This document shows positions 39,701 to 49,604 of a stretch of DNA of 64,000 nucleotides, in pieces. This DNA is from Hirundichthys speculiger (lineage: Eukaryota > Chordata > Actinopteri > Beloniformes > Exocoetidae). The position numbers were made by a program, and so were the translations under genes. How positions within the stretch are numbered: position 1 is the first letter of the stretch; every line of letters begins with the position of its first letter. The stretch is taken from contig JAGFBZ010000172.1 of assembly GCA_018398805.1 (NCBI GenBank), positions 434,001 to 498,000 on the forward strand, written 5' to 3'. The notes beneath the pieces are model-generated. The model did not search any database. It was not told the origin of the DNA and was given only the letters and a program-made list of their open reading frames with translations.

Positions 39701-42700
39701 AAAAAACTGATGAACACAAAGTTGTTCAAAAGCCTAAAATTTGAAGTTTCAAGCTGGCATTTCTCTTTTCTTTTGTTTGACAAGTTGGCAATGTGTATTT
39801 CTTGTTGCAGTGTTTCTCAATCCTGGTCCTCAAGTACCACTGTCCTACATGTTTTGGGTGTTTCCCTGGGCCAACACACCTGTTTCAAATGAATGGACCA
39901 CCTCCTTTATTTGGCATCAAGGTCTGAACAAGTCTGTCCATGACCCCTGAATTTGAGCCGGGTGTGTTGGCACAAGGGAAACACCCAAAACATGAAGGAC
40001 AATGGTACTTGAGGACCTGAATTGAGAAACACTGTCTTATTACATCTATCTATAAAGATGAATAACATGGTAGTTTGGCTTTATCTGTACAGCATCAGTG
40101 CTATTACTGATAGATGGAGACTCTTTTTTTAACATCTGATTTAGACTTCAGTGGGAACTCAAGAAGCCATTATACTGGTGTCTCAGCCCAGCCCCCATCT
40201 GAGTTTAGAAATTATTCAAAATTGATTCCATTAGGGAAATAATTTTAAACAAATACTTAGCATTAAATTAAATGAACCATCATTAATTGCATCTCAAACT
40301 CAGATAAACAAATCAGATCAAGTAACACTAATGACAGAGCTTCTTAGTAAATCAGTCTTGCCAAAGCCAACCAGAAAAAAAAAACAATCTTTTCAATAAA
40401 ATGTCTTTTTATGCCTGTTTAAATGACAACTACTCTATATTTGTATTGTAACTGATGCTATAGAAGAATATACAACAGCCCTTTTTTTCAATTAAAAGGA
40501 GCTCCAATGTTTAACTCTTTCCAAACATAAATCCAGCTCAAAGCCACCAGCAGATGGCGACGCATAGTCTGAATCTGGGAAAGATGGATTTTCCGTGATC
40601 ATTATCTCACAAATACTGTCAATGTGCAGCTAACTTGCAAGGCAAAACAGTAGCAGCAGGTGGATTTGTTACTTTGTTACTTCTTTCATTGAATGCTCTC
40701 TATGAAGATGTAGTAGGTGCAAATTACCAGCATGAGTATAACTGTCCTGACCTTTTGAGAGATTGAGCTTTGGCTAAATATATCAGGCACACCTGGTATT
40801 GAAAATTATATTTAAAGTGTCTTACCTGAATTTTCTTCAGGGCCACTGATGTGTTGTCTAACAGATACCTAGCTCGATAAACCTCACTGAACTGGCCACG
40901 TCCAATCTTCTTCTCAATCTGGAAGTTGGCCAAGGAATTGTGACCCATATCCGGCTGCAATGGTTTCTGAAAGAAAGAAGATAACCACTCAACATTTAAT
41001 GTGGATACACACAAGTATCTTCACACAGTTCATGAGCGCACAAATACACACGCTTTCACTGTATGAGTGAACAACAAATTATTTACAGACATTCTGCAGT
41101 AGCCTTGTGTGTCATTCAAGTGCGGCTATCTCCAAGTTTCTGAAAGAAGAAAAGATGAGGGCTGAAGGATGTGGCTGAAACTGTGGTAAAGCCTGGCTTC
41201 TTCTGACTGTTTTGCTGAGAGGCTGCTTTAGGCTGCTGCTGATTTGACCGGTATGCAAATGACTACAAGTTTGGGAATGAAAATAGTTTTTCGTGATCAA
41301 GTTAAGAATGAAAATTTGCAAGAAGTTAGTCAGTATATTACCCAATTTAACCTTGAACAGGTAGTAGAATAGTTATCATGCAGAACCTGTCTTTTTTTTT
41401 TTTTTAACAAAATAGCCAGAGATAACCTTTTGATAACTACAGTGAGTCAAATTCAGAAAGAACATTTAAAGATTTTAATCAAGACACCTGGACTTCTTTT
41501 TCTTTGTTCTTGAGGATGTCTCACCTTCCATCCCAAGGGATTTTTCAGCTAAGGAACCTTTAAGCGTTATCATCACCTGGATGACTGAGAGCCTACACCA
41601 GCATAGCAGAATGAAACCTGATAATGCTCTATATATTTAATTAAACCTTGCAATTAAAGGCTAATAAATTCAACTTGGTGTAATGGCTGCTGCTCAGTAG
41701 CAAAATAAACAAAGGTGAAAAGGCTAGTTTCCTACAGGGACAAATAAAAATCTTTTATTTGCATAAATGCAGGCTTCTAGTCATTCCATCTCAGGCTCTT
41801 AAGTTCACAGGGGTAAAGAGCCCTCTTCTCTGTCTGCCAAGTTATATCACCAACAATCTGGCACTTGGTCACAGTCTAAAAGGACTCCTCCCACTGCCCT
41901 GCCCCATGACTTGTTGTACAAGATGAGACATTCACCTTCAACAATTAAATAAATAAATAAAGATAGATAGATATAAAGAAAGAAAAAGTCAAAAATAAAA
42001 CAGAATGAGCCGCTTGGATGCAATGTGTGAAAAATGCACAGAGCAGACTGTGTGACCTTTCCAGCCTTTTGGTTAACTCATAAAAGGCGTCAACGGGAGC
42101 AAACAGAGGGTGACAGATATCAGAATGCCACATGTCACCAGCACTTCTGCCAGTGTGGCCGTGGGAGCAGCTCAGGGGCAAGCGACTTCGGACAGATGAA
42201 TGGAGGATGAAGAGAGAAGAAGGTCAAAAATTAATCACCAAAGCACTAAAACATGCAAAAGGAATGTCATCACATTTGTTCACTTCACTGGCATTTCACA
42301 TTTTGACAAAGTTACTATGAGAACACACTGGAGGCTATGCAGGATTCTTTCGGCTGGCAAACTACCAAGAAAGACAATTACTTTTAAATTCAGTATGAAA
42401 TAATAAATAAATAAATCCAATCCAACCACCACCCCCCCCCCCCCAAAAAAAAAAAAAAAAAAAAAAAAAAAAACAGAAGTGTTTGTGTGATGTCTTCAGT
42501 CAACCAAGAGAATCCCCAAATCTGTCTGTCTTTAATCCCCTCTTGATAAACAAAGTTAGGGTTAGGGTAATTCTTTTAAGAATAGTGGTCAATTACAGGA
42601 TAATTCTTCATTTAAAAACAAAAGAAAAAAAATAGGGATGGTAAAAAAATATATTTATACCAAATAAACTGGCAAAACAAAATTAAAATAGTTTTGTGGA

Positions 42701-45700
42701 TATTAAATCCACATGATTATTTGCTAATTTGTTAATAAAGACACACACTGAGTGTAAGGGGAAGGGAAGCTCCAAACGAGATCATTCATATCGAAGTGGA
42801 AGACAAGAAGGAGGGGTGTCCATTTGAGCATTTCATAATTTTTCAAAGTTGACAGCCAAAGGGAAAGGCGTGAACCAATCAGATGCCCTGTCCAATTAAC
42901 ACCGCCGAGGTGTGTGCATTTTTCAGCATGACACCGCGATCATCCCAAGCTGTGTGAGAGTCAATGACAGCTAGCAAGACTCTTCAACCCCCTGTTCAAT
43001 GACTAATAGCAACCAGAAAATTCAACAACTCTTGCATAACGTTCCAATGACAGTTTAGCTGTGTCTTCGAAAACTTTGAGGATCAATGAGATGTATCAGT
43101 ATCAAGGTGCAGCCATATGGGGCAATGATTTTTTTATATATACATAAGAGAAACACTTGTGAGGGATGGACAGTTCGACATTTGTGAAATCAAAGAGAGA
43201 GAGAAAAAAGCAAAGACAGAGAGAGGACAAGAGGGCATAGCTTTCATGCGCCGCGTGGTAGCTTGACAAATGTTAGCATGAGCCTCTAAAGCGCTTTGAC
43301 AACCGCCTGCTGAGAGCACAGTCTTGCTAATGTGTCTTGGCATGCCAGCTTCGTAATCACACATTTACATATGCAATGACCTACATTTGCATGTCAGATC
43401 GCACACTGTCCAGCATGATTAACAGTGGGCACCTCCCCATGTGGAGTCGCCCTGGGTGGCAGCAGAGGCCATGCAAGGGCGGAAAAGAGGGCTGGAGGGA
43501 GGGCGGCTTTTCTGGCAGCCAAGGGGCCGGGCTGCCAGGCAGGATTATGTCAGCCAGCGGCCCCGACATTAGACACTTCATTAGAGCTAATCTGTTTAGC
43601 AGTGGGCAGTGTATGTAAACTTCACAGGCCATTTGCGGCACCTCTTCGCCCCCTGGCCTGGCCTTCAAAGGGCAGCCAGGCCAGAGCTGAGTGACAGGCC
43701 GTCTCATCTGCCGCACATGGGTGTCACACAGTCAGAAGCTCCCAGCTGAAAGACAAGGCATCGGCAAATGTAAACACGCACACACACGCATGCACACACG
43801 CACACAAACACACACTTGGACACATATAAGAGAAAGTCGCTGAGGAATGACCCTGAATGAGGCAAGGGTCAGAGCCTTGATAAAACTAGAATGAAAGGGT
43901 TACACAGAACACCCCTTTAAAGGATCTAATCTTCATTACAGGTGTTTGTTAAATATGCTGGTGAGCTCAAAGATGAAGGGTTGCTCTCAGCTTTGTAATG
44001 AACACCTGCAATGCACTGAATGTGGCTAAATTTTCCATTTGTAAATCATAAGTAAATCCTGGAAGGCCATTTGGCACCCTGATGGGGAGAGGGATATGTT
44101 TCTATCAAAATAATCATTAAAATAAAAGAGTATGTTGAATAAAATCTGACTTAAAAAAAAACATCATGCTGCTCTTTTCAGTGTTGACTTCATACATGGC
44201 CCCTATGCGTGTCTCCTAATTGTCAGTGTATTATGTACAACTTAGAGAAGGACTTGGCTTGATGCAAATGAGAATGTAGTTTGTCATACAGAGGCTTTAA
44301 ACAGTGTTTTCACTATTGACTGAGTCACTGATCCCAGAAATTTGATTCTATGACACATGTCCTGAACACCTCATCCTTCGGGGGATAAATGTGCTCTATT
44401 GTGCTTCTCCTGGTATCAAAAAAAAAAAAAAATCATGTACAAAAGTCCAAAATGGGATAAAGTGGCATTTGTTAAAGTGGGGGGGGAGGAACAATATGCT
44501 GGTCTGTGTGTCGGACTATGATGTCAATGTCTGTGCAGGCTGTGCGAATAATGCAAAGCATCCTGTGCCTTACCAAAATAAGGGTAAAAAAATAAAAAAT
44601 AAAAAAATCAGTTGATAAAGTCAGTTGATAATTATGTCTTTTAAAATGGTACTCCTCATAACTTCAGGTAAAATTATACATCAGTTATTTTTCTGTTCTC
44701 CACCATTGGACGTACTCACTCTTTTCACATCATTCTGGTTTGAGAAGGTGGCAAGCTGCAGTGGCAGTTCTGCAAGGCATTGTGGGTAGCGTTTTGTGTG
44801 GGACAGTGTATCTTGGGTATAAAGGTGACACACAACCGCCACGGGCAAGTCGGGGGATGGGGTGAGGGGTGAAAGAGAGACAGAGACGGAGTAGACAGAC
44901 AGCTCATGGGAAGAAGTGTGATACAGGCTGCCCAATGATGACACCATTGCCAAACACAACTGACAAGACACATGGAGAGTGGAATCAGGGAAGCTGAAGA
45001 GAGAGAAAGGGAGATAGGGAGGGGGTGGTGTGGGACAAGCAGCAGAGGGAAAAGGGTGTGATTTGACAGCCCAGTAGTGCCAACGGCTGCCACACAAAGG
45101 CCAACGGCTGCAGAGAGGTGCTGTCTCATACGGGAAGACCAAGAAGAATGGAGAAACTGAGAAAGTTTCAATGAAGAAGTGTTAAATTTTAATGCTAACA
45201 GTTAACCAGCATCTTCAGGTACTTCCAAAAATGTAGATTTTTTTGTCTTAAAACAAAAATAAATAAATAATCAGAAAGAAAAGGATGTTTGAAATGAGAA
45301 GAGCATGATAAATCAACCTTAATTTAAAAAGGTATTATAATGGTGACACAATTACAGGATGTTAATCATTCAGCTTTCTTTTCCTTTATTCTATTAGACA
45401 AGTTCCTAATGATGAATAAGGGAATGTTCATGTCCGTAAAACAGAAAGTAAAATTTGATCCATGATCATTTCTTCATTGTGAAATTTGCTGCGTCTATGT
45501 CTCAAACAGACATCATGACTGGACCGTGCCTTTCACAAGATCTTAGCTCAAAGTCACAGTTCTGTTATTTTCTGACCAAAATTGGATGTTGGGGAAAGAA
45601 TCCTTTTTCACAACAGACATAGTTCTTGACAAAAACAATTCCAAAGTTTAGTGAGTGGACATGTAATTTTTACTTCCAGTGTTCAAAGTGTATAAGATGA

Positions 45701-48700
45701 GATTAACTTGGATCCCTTCCACAAGAGACAGAGAGGGATATGTGGAGAGACATAGACTGGAGGGTGGGAGGGGGAAAGACTCCAACCCTCACTAGTCACC
45801 AGCCCCCTTGAGCAGGCACCATGCAATATTCATCCTCAGCCAGTCAGCCAGTGAGCCAGGCAGTCAAACTAGGAGGATTCACCCCAAAGGTGCTTCTCAT
45901 TCTTTTCCACAACCACACCATCTTGTCTCAGCGCTTCCAGACAGATCTGTGTCTGTCAAACTCTGCAGTGACGATCAAAATCTGATCTGAGAAGGCCTTC
46001 TCACTAACCCTCCCACTCACTCAAGAGCAAATGTGCCATTAAAAATGCACATCTTACCAGCTCATCTCGTTTAACTAATGCATATGCATCATACCTTCGG
46101 GACCAAGAAAAATTATATTGCAAGCGATACGGAGTATCCTTCATCACATATACAATTCAGATTACTTCAGGAGGAGGCTGGTGGGGTTTTTTTTTCTCCT
46201 CTGGTGCCAACGGACTGAACTTTAGAAAAATGTGAAACAGATACAGGACTTGTTGAAAGACACCCATCTGGATGCTGGTTAGACAGTTATCTACATAATA
46301 TAACTCCCTCTCTAACTCACCCCCTTTCCAACTCTCTCTCTCATTAAATGTGAAATTGGTTCAAATATACCCTATGCGAGTGGGGGAAAAAAAAACATGA
46401 TGCAACGTAGAAGGTTCACTGTGTTTTCCTTAGCCAAAAAAAGAGTCTCGAATTAAGACTGATGTAAAGTGTTAGAAATAGACTCAAAATGAGGAAGAAA
46501 AATCATTAAGTCTGAACAATAATACATAATCAACTGTTGGGAGATCAGTAAAAAAAAGTGTGCGTGTTTATTTGTGGGGGAGTGTTGCCAAAGTCAAATG
46601 AATTATTAGAGGTTTTATCTGACTTTCTTCTGCGTGCAACCCAATTATCCTTAATTTTACAATTACAAATCTTGAAATAAATTAACCCCCTTGGCAATTC
46701 CAGCATTAATCTTGCCATGCCCTTGCATACATACAGAAAACAACAAGTACTGGCCTATTTTTAGTGTTTTGTTTTTCTTTTTTTTTCTTTTTTGCTGCTT
46801 TTTTTCCCCTGTTTCTTTCCTCGATAAAAATCCACATTTACTCTGGGGCATATGGATGATCCTCTTTGTTTTAAGTCTGTAAAGAAATCAATGCGCCTGA
46901 TGTTGGAGGGTGGTACTAAGACCCAACAATGACCAGATCTGTACAGTATAAACTTGAGTTGTATCAAACAAAAAGAGGCATGAAGGAGAAGCCAGGCTCT
47001 GGCACCCTCCTGAGCTCTGATCAATAGATACAACTCAACATTCATCCACTGCTGTCTGTCTCACACAGGCTACAGAGGTCTGTGGGATGATTGGACTGAA
47101 GGGCACATCTTGAATGGCACAGAAAAAAAAAGAAATAAAAAAAGGTTAAAACAGAATATTTACAGTGCTAAATATAAAGACAGTGGGATGATTGAATCTT
47201 AACGCCACAATTCTTTAACACTACGTCTCTGCCAGAACTTTTGCTTGATTCACTCTTGTAGAATTTATCAGGCCATGTGTTCCAACAGATCTCTATCCCT
47301 CCTCAATGTTGCCGGGACAATCCCGACTATTTATATTAAATAGCGCATGCCCGTTTCATGACAACATGCTTCCATCAACAACTGGGATGAGTGCCACTGA
47401 CGTGGAACCATCTTTAAAATCAGATATCACACCAGCATAAAACTAAAAAGGAGAATATTTTTTTGCGCAGATTTTTTATAACCTGCCCATATTTTGTTGT
47501 CTTACAGCATTATATGAAACATCTTGTTGCTTAGATTAGGTGTAACTCTATCCAACTGCTTCCAGTGACTAGTTTGAGCCTGTTGATGAACAGGGATGGG
47601 CACCAAAATCCAGGAATAAACAGGTCATGAGCCAAACTAGACATATGCTGTACCATTATACACTCTGTTTTGCTTTGTTCATTTATATAAGGTAAATTAA
47701 TAAAAAAAAAAACATTTCTTGTTCCATAACTGCTACATGAGTTGTAATTTGAGACAACTGTATTTGATGAATTTTCAATATTCTCGATCAAAAGGAGATA
47801 TTCTGTCATGGCTTGTGTGCAAGCGCCTGAAGTAGGTCTCTGTGTCGATCATTGGAACGCCGTGCAGAATACAGATTAAAACATAAAGGCAATATTCTTA
47901 CAGGACATGTTGGAGAGAACTAAGCATTTAAAAGTGTGATTACAGTTTACCAGAGTATATGCTGCAACATTTGTTGCTATAAATGCACCAAATCATCTGT
48001 AATGGGGCCAAAAAGCACAGTTGTATGTGTTAAAAATTCATCACATACAAGCAGAGAGACAATTTGTGTTTAAGCGCCCAGTTTATAGATCATCAATCTT
48101 TGACACAATTATGGAACGCGTACTAGATCTGCAACATTCTAAGTAGTAGGGGTGTGAATCTTACTATCTCATGATTCAATTCGATTTTGATTTTTGGGGC
48201 CACGAGTCGATTTTAAAATCGTTTTTAGATTCAAAACTATTTTATTCATAATGATTTCTGTTCTGATTTCTGATCATGATCTACACCCATCTGCTTTGCA
48301 AGACAAAATGACAAATCGAGCCATTAAAGTGCCTTTTTCACATTTATTAAGTTTTAAACATTTATCCATGCTTAGATGGAATTGTTGCAACTGTTACATG
48401 CAATATCACCTACTGGTTGCGTAACAAAAATAAAAGTGCCTCTTTATTAAAAAGTAGTGCAGTTTAACACGCTGCCTTTTAAATTCTGAGGAAAGTGCCA
48501 TTACAAAAAAAATGTGTGTGGTCCTTAACTGCTACTCTAGTTAGCTAGTTATGAAATAATTTTGCAAAATATGGGATTCAAGCAGCGACGTATCAGTTAT
48601 GTAGTGAGCAGTGAATGTCACAAAAGACCGGGTTGCTCTTGCTGTCCATGCATCACATGTTAGTGCCACTCTGGTTGTTTTAGTTAGGGCACCGGTGATC

Positions 48701-49604
48701 TTTCTTTTAGCTCTTGGTAAAGCTGTGGCACAGCTGTCTCAGTAAAAATCTTGACTCCTCGTTATATGAGCCTGCGCATTTGCTGTGTTGCCCAAGTGCT
48801 TGATTTTAGTTTTGCAATGCTTGCACACTGTGTGCGTCATGTCCAGCTCGGTGTTTTCGGGCATTCGGTAAAAACCGAAATGACCCCAAGATTTAGCCTT
48901 TAGTGAAAACGGGGCCAGTTGGATCTCCTTTTCCCCCATCTTTGTTGTTTCCTCTTTGTTTTGGTGCTTTCCATGCATGCGTGCGTTACAGAACCAGTTG
49001 CGTAGTGGCGTCCCGCGTAGTTACAAAATGGAGCCGGACAGACAGCGGATTTTTTTTTATTACAATTTTTAAAAATAGATTTTGAAACATTTTATTTCGA
49101 TTGTGAATCATAGCAAATGAGAATCGCTATTCTTATGCGAATCGATTTTTGCACACCCCTACTAAGTAGCCTTTTTGAGCACCTTAACTTCTAATACAGA
49201 AATAAATGAATAATAAAACAGTGGATGTAACTTAAAATAATTTCCTAATGAATATAAGTTCCAGTATTTTATATACATTCATATATAATAGAACACAACA
49301 CACTAGCTGATGACATGAAACATTAATCATTTACTCATATAAAAACAAACATGCATAATGACTTTGATGCAACAATAGTTTGAATCATGTCCTGCCTTAT
49401 GGTAGACTGACAAACACAGCTCTCAATGACCTATGATTGTCTGTAAATCAGCAACCACCGTCATCTCAGTTTATGTGTCAATTTACTTCAAAACCCTATT
49501 CTGCTGCTTGGTTTGTGCTCGTGTGCATGTCTGTGTGCAGTTACCTGGGGCTGAAACACCGGCACAGCTGCTTGCTGTCCTTGTAGCTGTATGTCCATAT
49601 CCAT
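11040..49604 (-). CDS. nek7: nek7: NIMA-related serine/threonine kinase 7, nine coding exons, complete CDS
   Basis: This gene encodes NEK7, a small kinase made of a short N-terminal extension plus a kinase domain. Known family roles are spindle assembly and cytokinesis downstream of NEK9, and, independently of catalysis, licensing of the NLRP3 inflammasome. CDS segments on the minus strand are 49604-49545, 40966-40826, 39087-39025, 35419-35309, 30628-30520, 29634-29527, 22767-22673, 13943-13830 and 11150-11040. They total 912 nt, or 303 residues (human 302), with every phase matching. Visible landmarks are the glycine loop GRGQFSEV (43-50), the VALK lysine K64, helix-C E83, HRD aspartate D162, DLG aspartate D180, activation-loop S196, GTPYYMSPE, and a C-lobe ending at residue 303. 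Y98 corresponds to the autoinhibitory Y97 of human NEK7. It is NEK7 rather than NEK6 because the C-terminal part reads [12 protein letters not shown] and YVYD. No break or missing residue was found. The upstream non-coding exon and promoter were not identified. Confidence 0.97.
11151..13829 (-). other. nek7: nek7 intron between coding exons 8 and 9
   Basis: This 2.7-kb intron contains purine-rich patches at 11480-11540 and 11755-11832, an AT palindromic patch (about 12680-12725) and one SINE (13001-13158). I see no other gene. Confidence 0.9.
13001..13158 (-). repeat. tRNA-derived SINE with target-site duplication
   Basis: Read on the minus strand, the tRNA-like head starts near 13158 with a box-A-like GGTTAGCTTGGTG and a box-B-like AGGTTCGTCTCC. 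An AT-ending tail (ACTGTAAATAAA) follows. Flanks CAAAGGAATTTT (12989-13000) and CAAAGGAGTTTT (13159-13170) match 11 of 12 and form the target-site duplication. The insertion is in the same orientation as nek7. Confidence 0.8.
13830..13943 (-). CDS. nek7: nek7 coding exon 8 (residues 230-267)
   Basis: The exon is 114 nt, phase 0. It encodes [20 protein letters not shown], then [18 protein letters not shown]. This C-lobe segment is essentially identical to mammalian NEK7. The acceptor is GCTTCAG and the donor GAG|GTAAGT. Confidence 0.97.
16663..16706 (+). repeat. poly-G / GGGGT-type tract
   Basis: G runs of 22, 7 and 8 are separated by single T and end in GTGGG. The tract has G-quadruplex potential on the plus strand, which is the non-coding strand of nek7. 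Confidence 0.9.
17101..17140 (+). repeat. TG-rich microsatellite
   Basis: An imperfect (TG)n run is interrupted by CCTGTGTC units. Confidence 0.85.
17515..18315. mobile_element. candidate degenerate DNA transposon with inverted ends
   Basis: The left end has GAGCTGGTGCAAAGCTGGAAC, then TAGAGCCAG and ACTTGGCTC. The reverse complement of the right end (about 18255-18310) reads GCTGGCTGCAAAG, GCCAG, AACTAGCACCA and ACTTGGCTG in the same order. The ends therefore look like diverged terminal inverted repeats about 800 bp apart. A 94-codon minus-strand open frame inside (17719-18003) has no recognisable domain. No target duplication could be defined, and the family is unknown. Confidence 0.4.
22673..22767 (-). 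CDS. nek7: nek7 coding exon 7 (residues 198-229: P+1 loop, APE region)
   Basis: The exon is 95 nt, entering in phase 1 and leaving in phase 0. It encodes [19 protein letters not shown], then [22 protein letters not shown] is the P+1/APE segment, and [11 protein letters not shown] begins helix F. The acceptor is TTTCAG and the donor GAG|GTAAGC. Confidence 0.97.
26065..26096 (+). repeat. (TG)n microsatellite
   Basis: A near-perfect TG repeat with two C substitutions. Confidence 0.9.
26228..26249 (+). repeat. (CA)n microsatellite
   Basis: Eleven CA units. Together with the TG run 130 bp upstream it makes an inverted-repeat pair. Confidence 0.9.
26540..27000. repeat. pyrimidine tract switching to purine tract
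   Basis: From about 26540 to 26885 the plus strand is strongly C/T-rich. From 26890 to 27000 it becomes strongly A/G-rich. Open frames here (for example 26504-26935) are low-complexity artefacts. Confidence 0.7.
29527..29634 (-). CDS. nek7: nek7 coding exon 6 (D162-L197: catalytic loop, DLG, activation loop)
   Basis: The exon is 108 nt, phase 1 to phase 1. It encodes [21 protein letters not shown], then [15 protein letters not shown]. It includes catalytic D162, metal-binding D180 of the NEK-type DLG motif, and S196, equivalent to the human S195 phosphorylation site. The acceptor is TTTTCAG and the donor CTAG|GTAACT. Confidence 0.98.
29635..30519 (-). other. nek7: nek7 intron between coding exons 5 and 6
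   Basis: This is the shortest intron, 885 nt. I see no repeat or other feature in it. It splits the catalytic-aspartate codon. Confidence 0.95.
30520..30628 (-). CDS. nek7: nek7 coding exon 5 (residues 126-161 plus first base of D162)
   Basis: The exon is 109 nt and ends in phase 1. It encodes [20 protein letters not shown], then [16 protein letters not shown]. The trailing G is completed by the next exon to make the catalytic aspartate of HRD. The acceptor is CTACAG and the donor GAG|GTAACA. Confidence 0.97.
32975..32998 (+). repeat. (AG)n microsatellite
   Basis: Simple AG repeat of about 12 units. Confidence 0.9.
33671..33696 (+). repeat. (AG)n microsatellite
   Basis: Simple AG repeat of about 13 units. 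Confidence 0.9.
35309..35419 (-). CDS. nek7: nek7 coding exon 4 (residues 89-125: hinge region)
   Basis: The exon is 111 nt, phase 0. It encodes [20 protein letters not shown], then [17 protein letters not shown], covering the N-lobe strands and hinge. Y98 is the residue equivalent to human Y97, which folds into the active site in the autoinhibited form. The next residue is H, where human has Y. The acceptor is CCCACAG and the donor AAG|GTGAGG. Confidence 0.97.
36477..36529 (+). repeat. poly-C followed by (CA)n
   Basis: Eighteen C, an A, seven C, then about 14 CA units. Confidence 0.9.
36676..36769. repeat. near-perfect 40-bp inverted repeat with a 12-nt loop
   Basis: The left arm 36676-36717 (TATCGCATAGAGTCTTGCAT and on to CATGCTG) pairs with the right arm 36730-36769. 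Three mismatches and one 2-nt bulge separate the arms, and the loop GCTGAAACCCAA lies at 36718-36729. It could be a foldback MITE or a hairpin RNA precursor. No flanking target duplication was clear. Confidence 0.85.
39025..39087 (-). CDS. nek7: nek7 coding exon 3 (residues 68-88: helix C)
   Basis: This is a 63-nt phase-0 exon, too short to stand out as an open frame. It encodes [20 protein letters not shown] plus K, which is NEK7 helix C with the conserved E83 that pairs with K64. The acceptor is TTGATAG and the donor AAG|GTAA. A roughly 100-nt pyrimidine-rich tract precedes it on the coding strand. Confidence 0.96.
39088..40825 (-). other. nek7: nek7 intron between coding exons 2 and 3
   Basis: This 1.7-kb intron contains a (CTA)n repeat near 39511-39535 and a palindromic MITE (39808-40034). 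No other gene was seen. Confidence 0.9.
39808..40034. mobile_element. palindromic hAT-type MITE, copy A
   Basis: The 227-bp element starts CAGTGTTTCTCAATCCTGG and ends with the near-complement AATTGAGAAACACTG. Inverted arms extend about 75 bp and include GTACCAC/GTACTTG, ACATGTTTTGGGTGTTTCCC and CCAACACACC. Flanks TCTTGTTG and TCTTATTA match 6 of 8, as expected for an old 8-bp hAT duplication. There is no coding capacity. Confidence 0.8.
40826..40966 (-). CDS. nek7: nek7 coding exon 2 (residues 21-67: glycine loop, catalytic lysine)
   Basis: The exon is 141 nt, phase 0 at both ends, bounded by TTTCAG and GTAAG. It encodes the start of the kinase N-lobe: [20 protein letters not shown], then VALKKIQ with K64 as the ATP-anchoring lysine. 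It is highly similar to vertebrate NEK7. The segment between Y50 and V61 differs most from human. Confidence 0.96.
42432..42473 (+). repeat. poly-C / poly-A compound run
   Basis: About 13 C followed directly by about 29 A. No retrocopy body precedes it, so it is simple sequence rather than a processed pseudogene tail. Confidence 0.85.
43220..43745. promoter_or_regulatory. candidate conserved intronic enhancer block
   Basis: A GC-balanced, low-repeat block sits in AT-rich intron. It contains an octamer (ATTTGCAT at 43385-43392), TAAT-type homeodomain sites around 43579-43594, and a perfect 10-bp stem CTGGCCTGGC/GCCAGGCCAG (43653-43662 with 43675-43684). Frames on both strands are open for about 90-110 codons because of the GC content, but there are no splice sites or known domains. 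The call rests on composition and motifs, not on an alignment. Confidence 0.3.
48147..49161 (-). mobile_element. hAT transposon, internally deleted, with perfect 8-bp target duplication
   Basis: The ends are TAGGGGTGTGAATC on the left and, in reverse complement, TAGGGGTGTGCAAAAATCG on the right. Both are followed by diverged TTCGATTTT-type subterminal repeats. CTAAGTAG flanks both sides (48139-48146 and 49162-49169), an exact 8-bp duplication. The 1,015-bp body carries two broken pieces of hAT transposase in minus orientation. Confidence 0.95.
48541..48978 (-). pseudogene. hAT (ZBED-type) transposase remnant
   Basis: The first piece (48978-48739) encodes a BED zinc-finger-like segment, [18 protein letters not shown], then VCKHCKTKI. 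The CxxC pair is intact but the terminal histidines are degraded. The second piece (about 48690 to stop 48541) encodes [20 protein letters not shown], then [14 protein letters not shown], which resembles the start of the hAT catalytic domain. A frameshift and a large deletion separate the pieces, so no functional protein is possible. Confidence 0.85.
49545..49604 (-). CDS. nek7: nek7 coding exon 1 (start codon, residues 1-20)
   Basis: This exon encodes the N-terminal extension [11 protein letters not shown] followed by a V-P-V-F-Q-P-Q end that matches the NEK7 pre-kinase tail. The start is the first ATG (49604-49602). It has a strong context (ACACCATGG) and gives the family length. A second ATG two codons later would remove only M-D. 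The donor is CAG|GTAA, phase 0. No in-frame stop lies between this ATG and the acceptor about 28 nt upstream, so the start rests on homology and on the missing 5' exon contributing no coding sequence. Confidence 0.92.

Larger units (their letters stand above)
40967..49544 (-). other. nek7: nek7 intron between coding exons 1 and 2
   Basis: This 8.6-kb intron contains a C13/A29 run (42432-42473), a candidate regulatory block (42880-43745), a CA-rich microsatellite (43772-43818) and an hAT element (48147-49161). The purine-rich stretch 44820-45170 gives overlapping chance frames of about 150 codons on the minus strand. No other gene was recognised. Confidence 0.9.

Noticed and set aside
42432..42473. 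Poly-A tail of a processed pseudogene
   Set aside because: The A run is preceded by a C run and simple sequence, not by a retrocopied gene body.
42556..42569. TTAGGGTTAGGG telomere-like sequence
   Set aside because: Only two units, which is expected by chance in a window this size.
43337..43716. Overlapping 90-111-codon frames in the GC-balanced block
   Set aside because: They are open on both strands because of GC content. Glycine- and arginine-rich translations have no domain, so regulatory DNA is more likely.
44681..45171. Two overlapping ~150-codon minus-strand frames
   Set aside because: They sit on a purine-rich block and overlap in different frames. The P/S/L-rich translation is typical of C/T-rich DNA.
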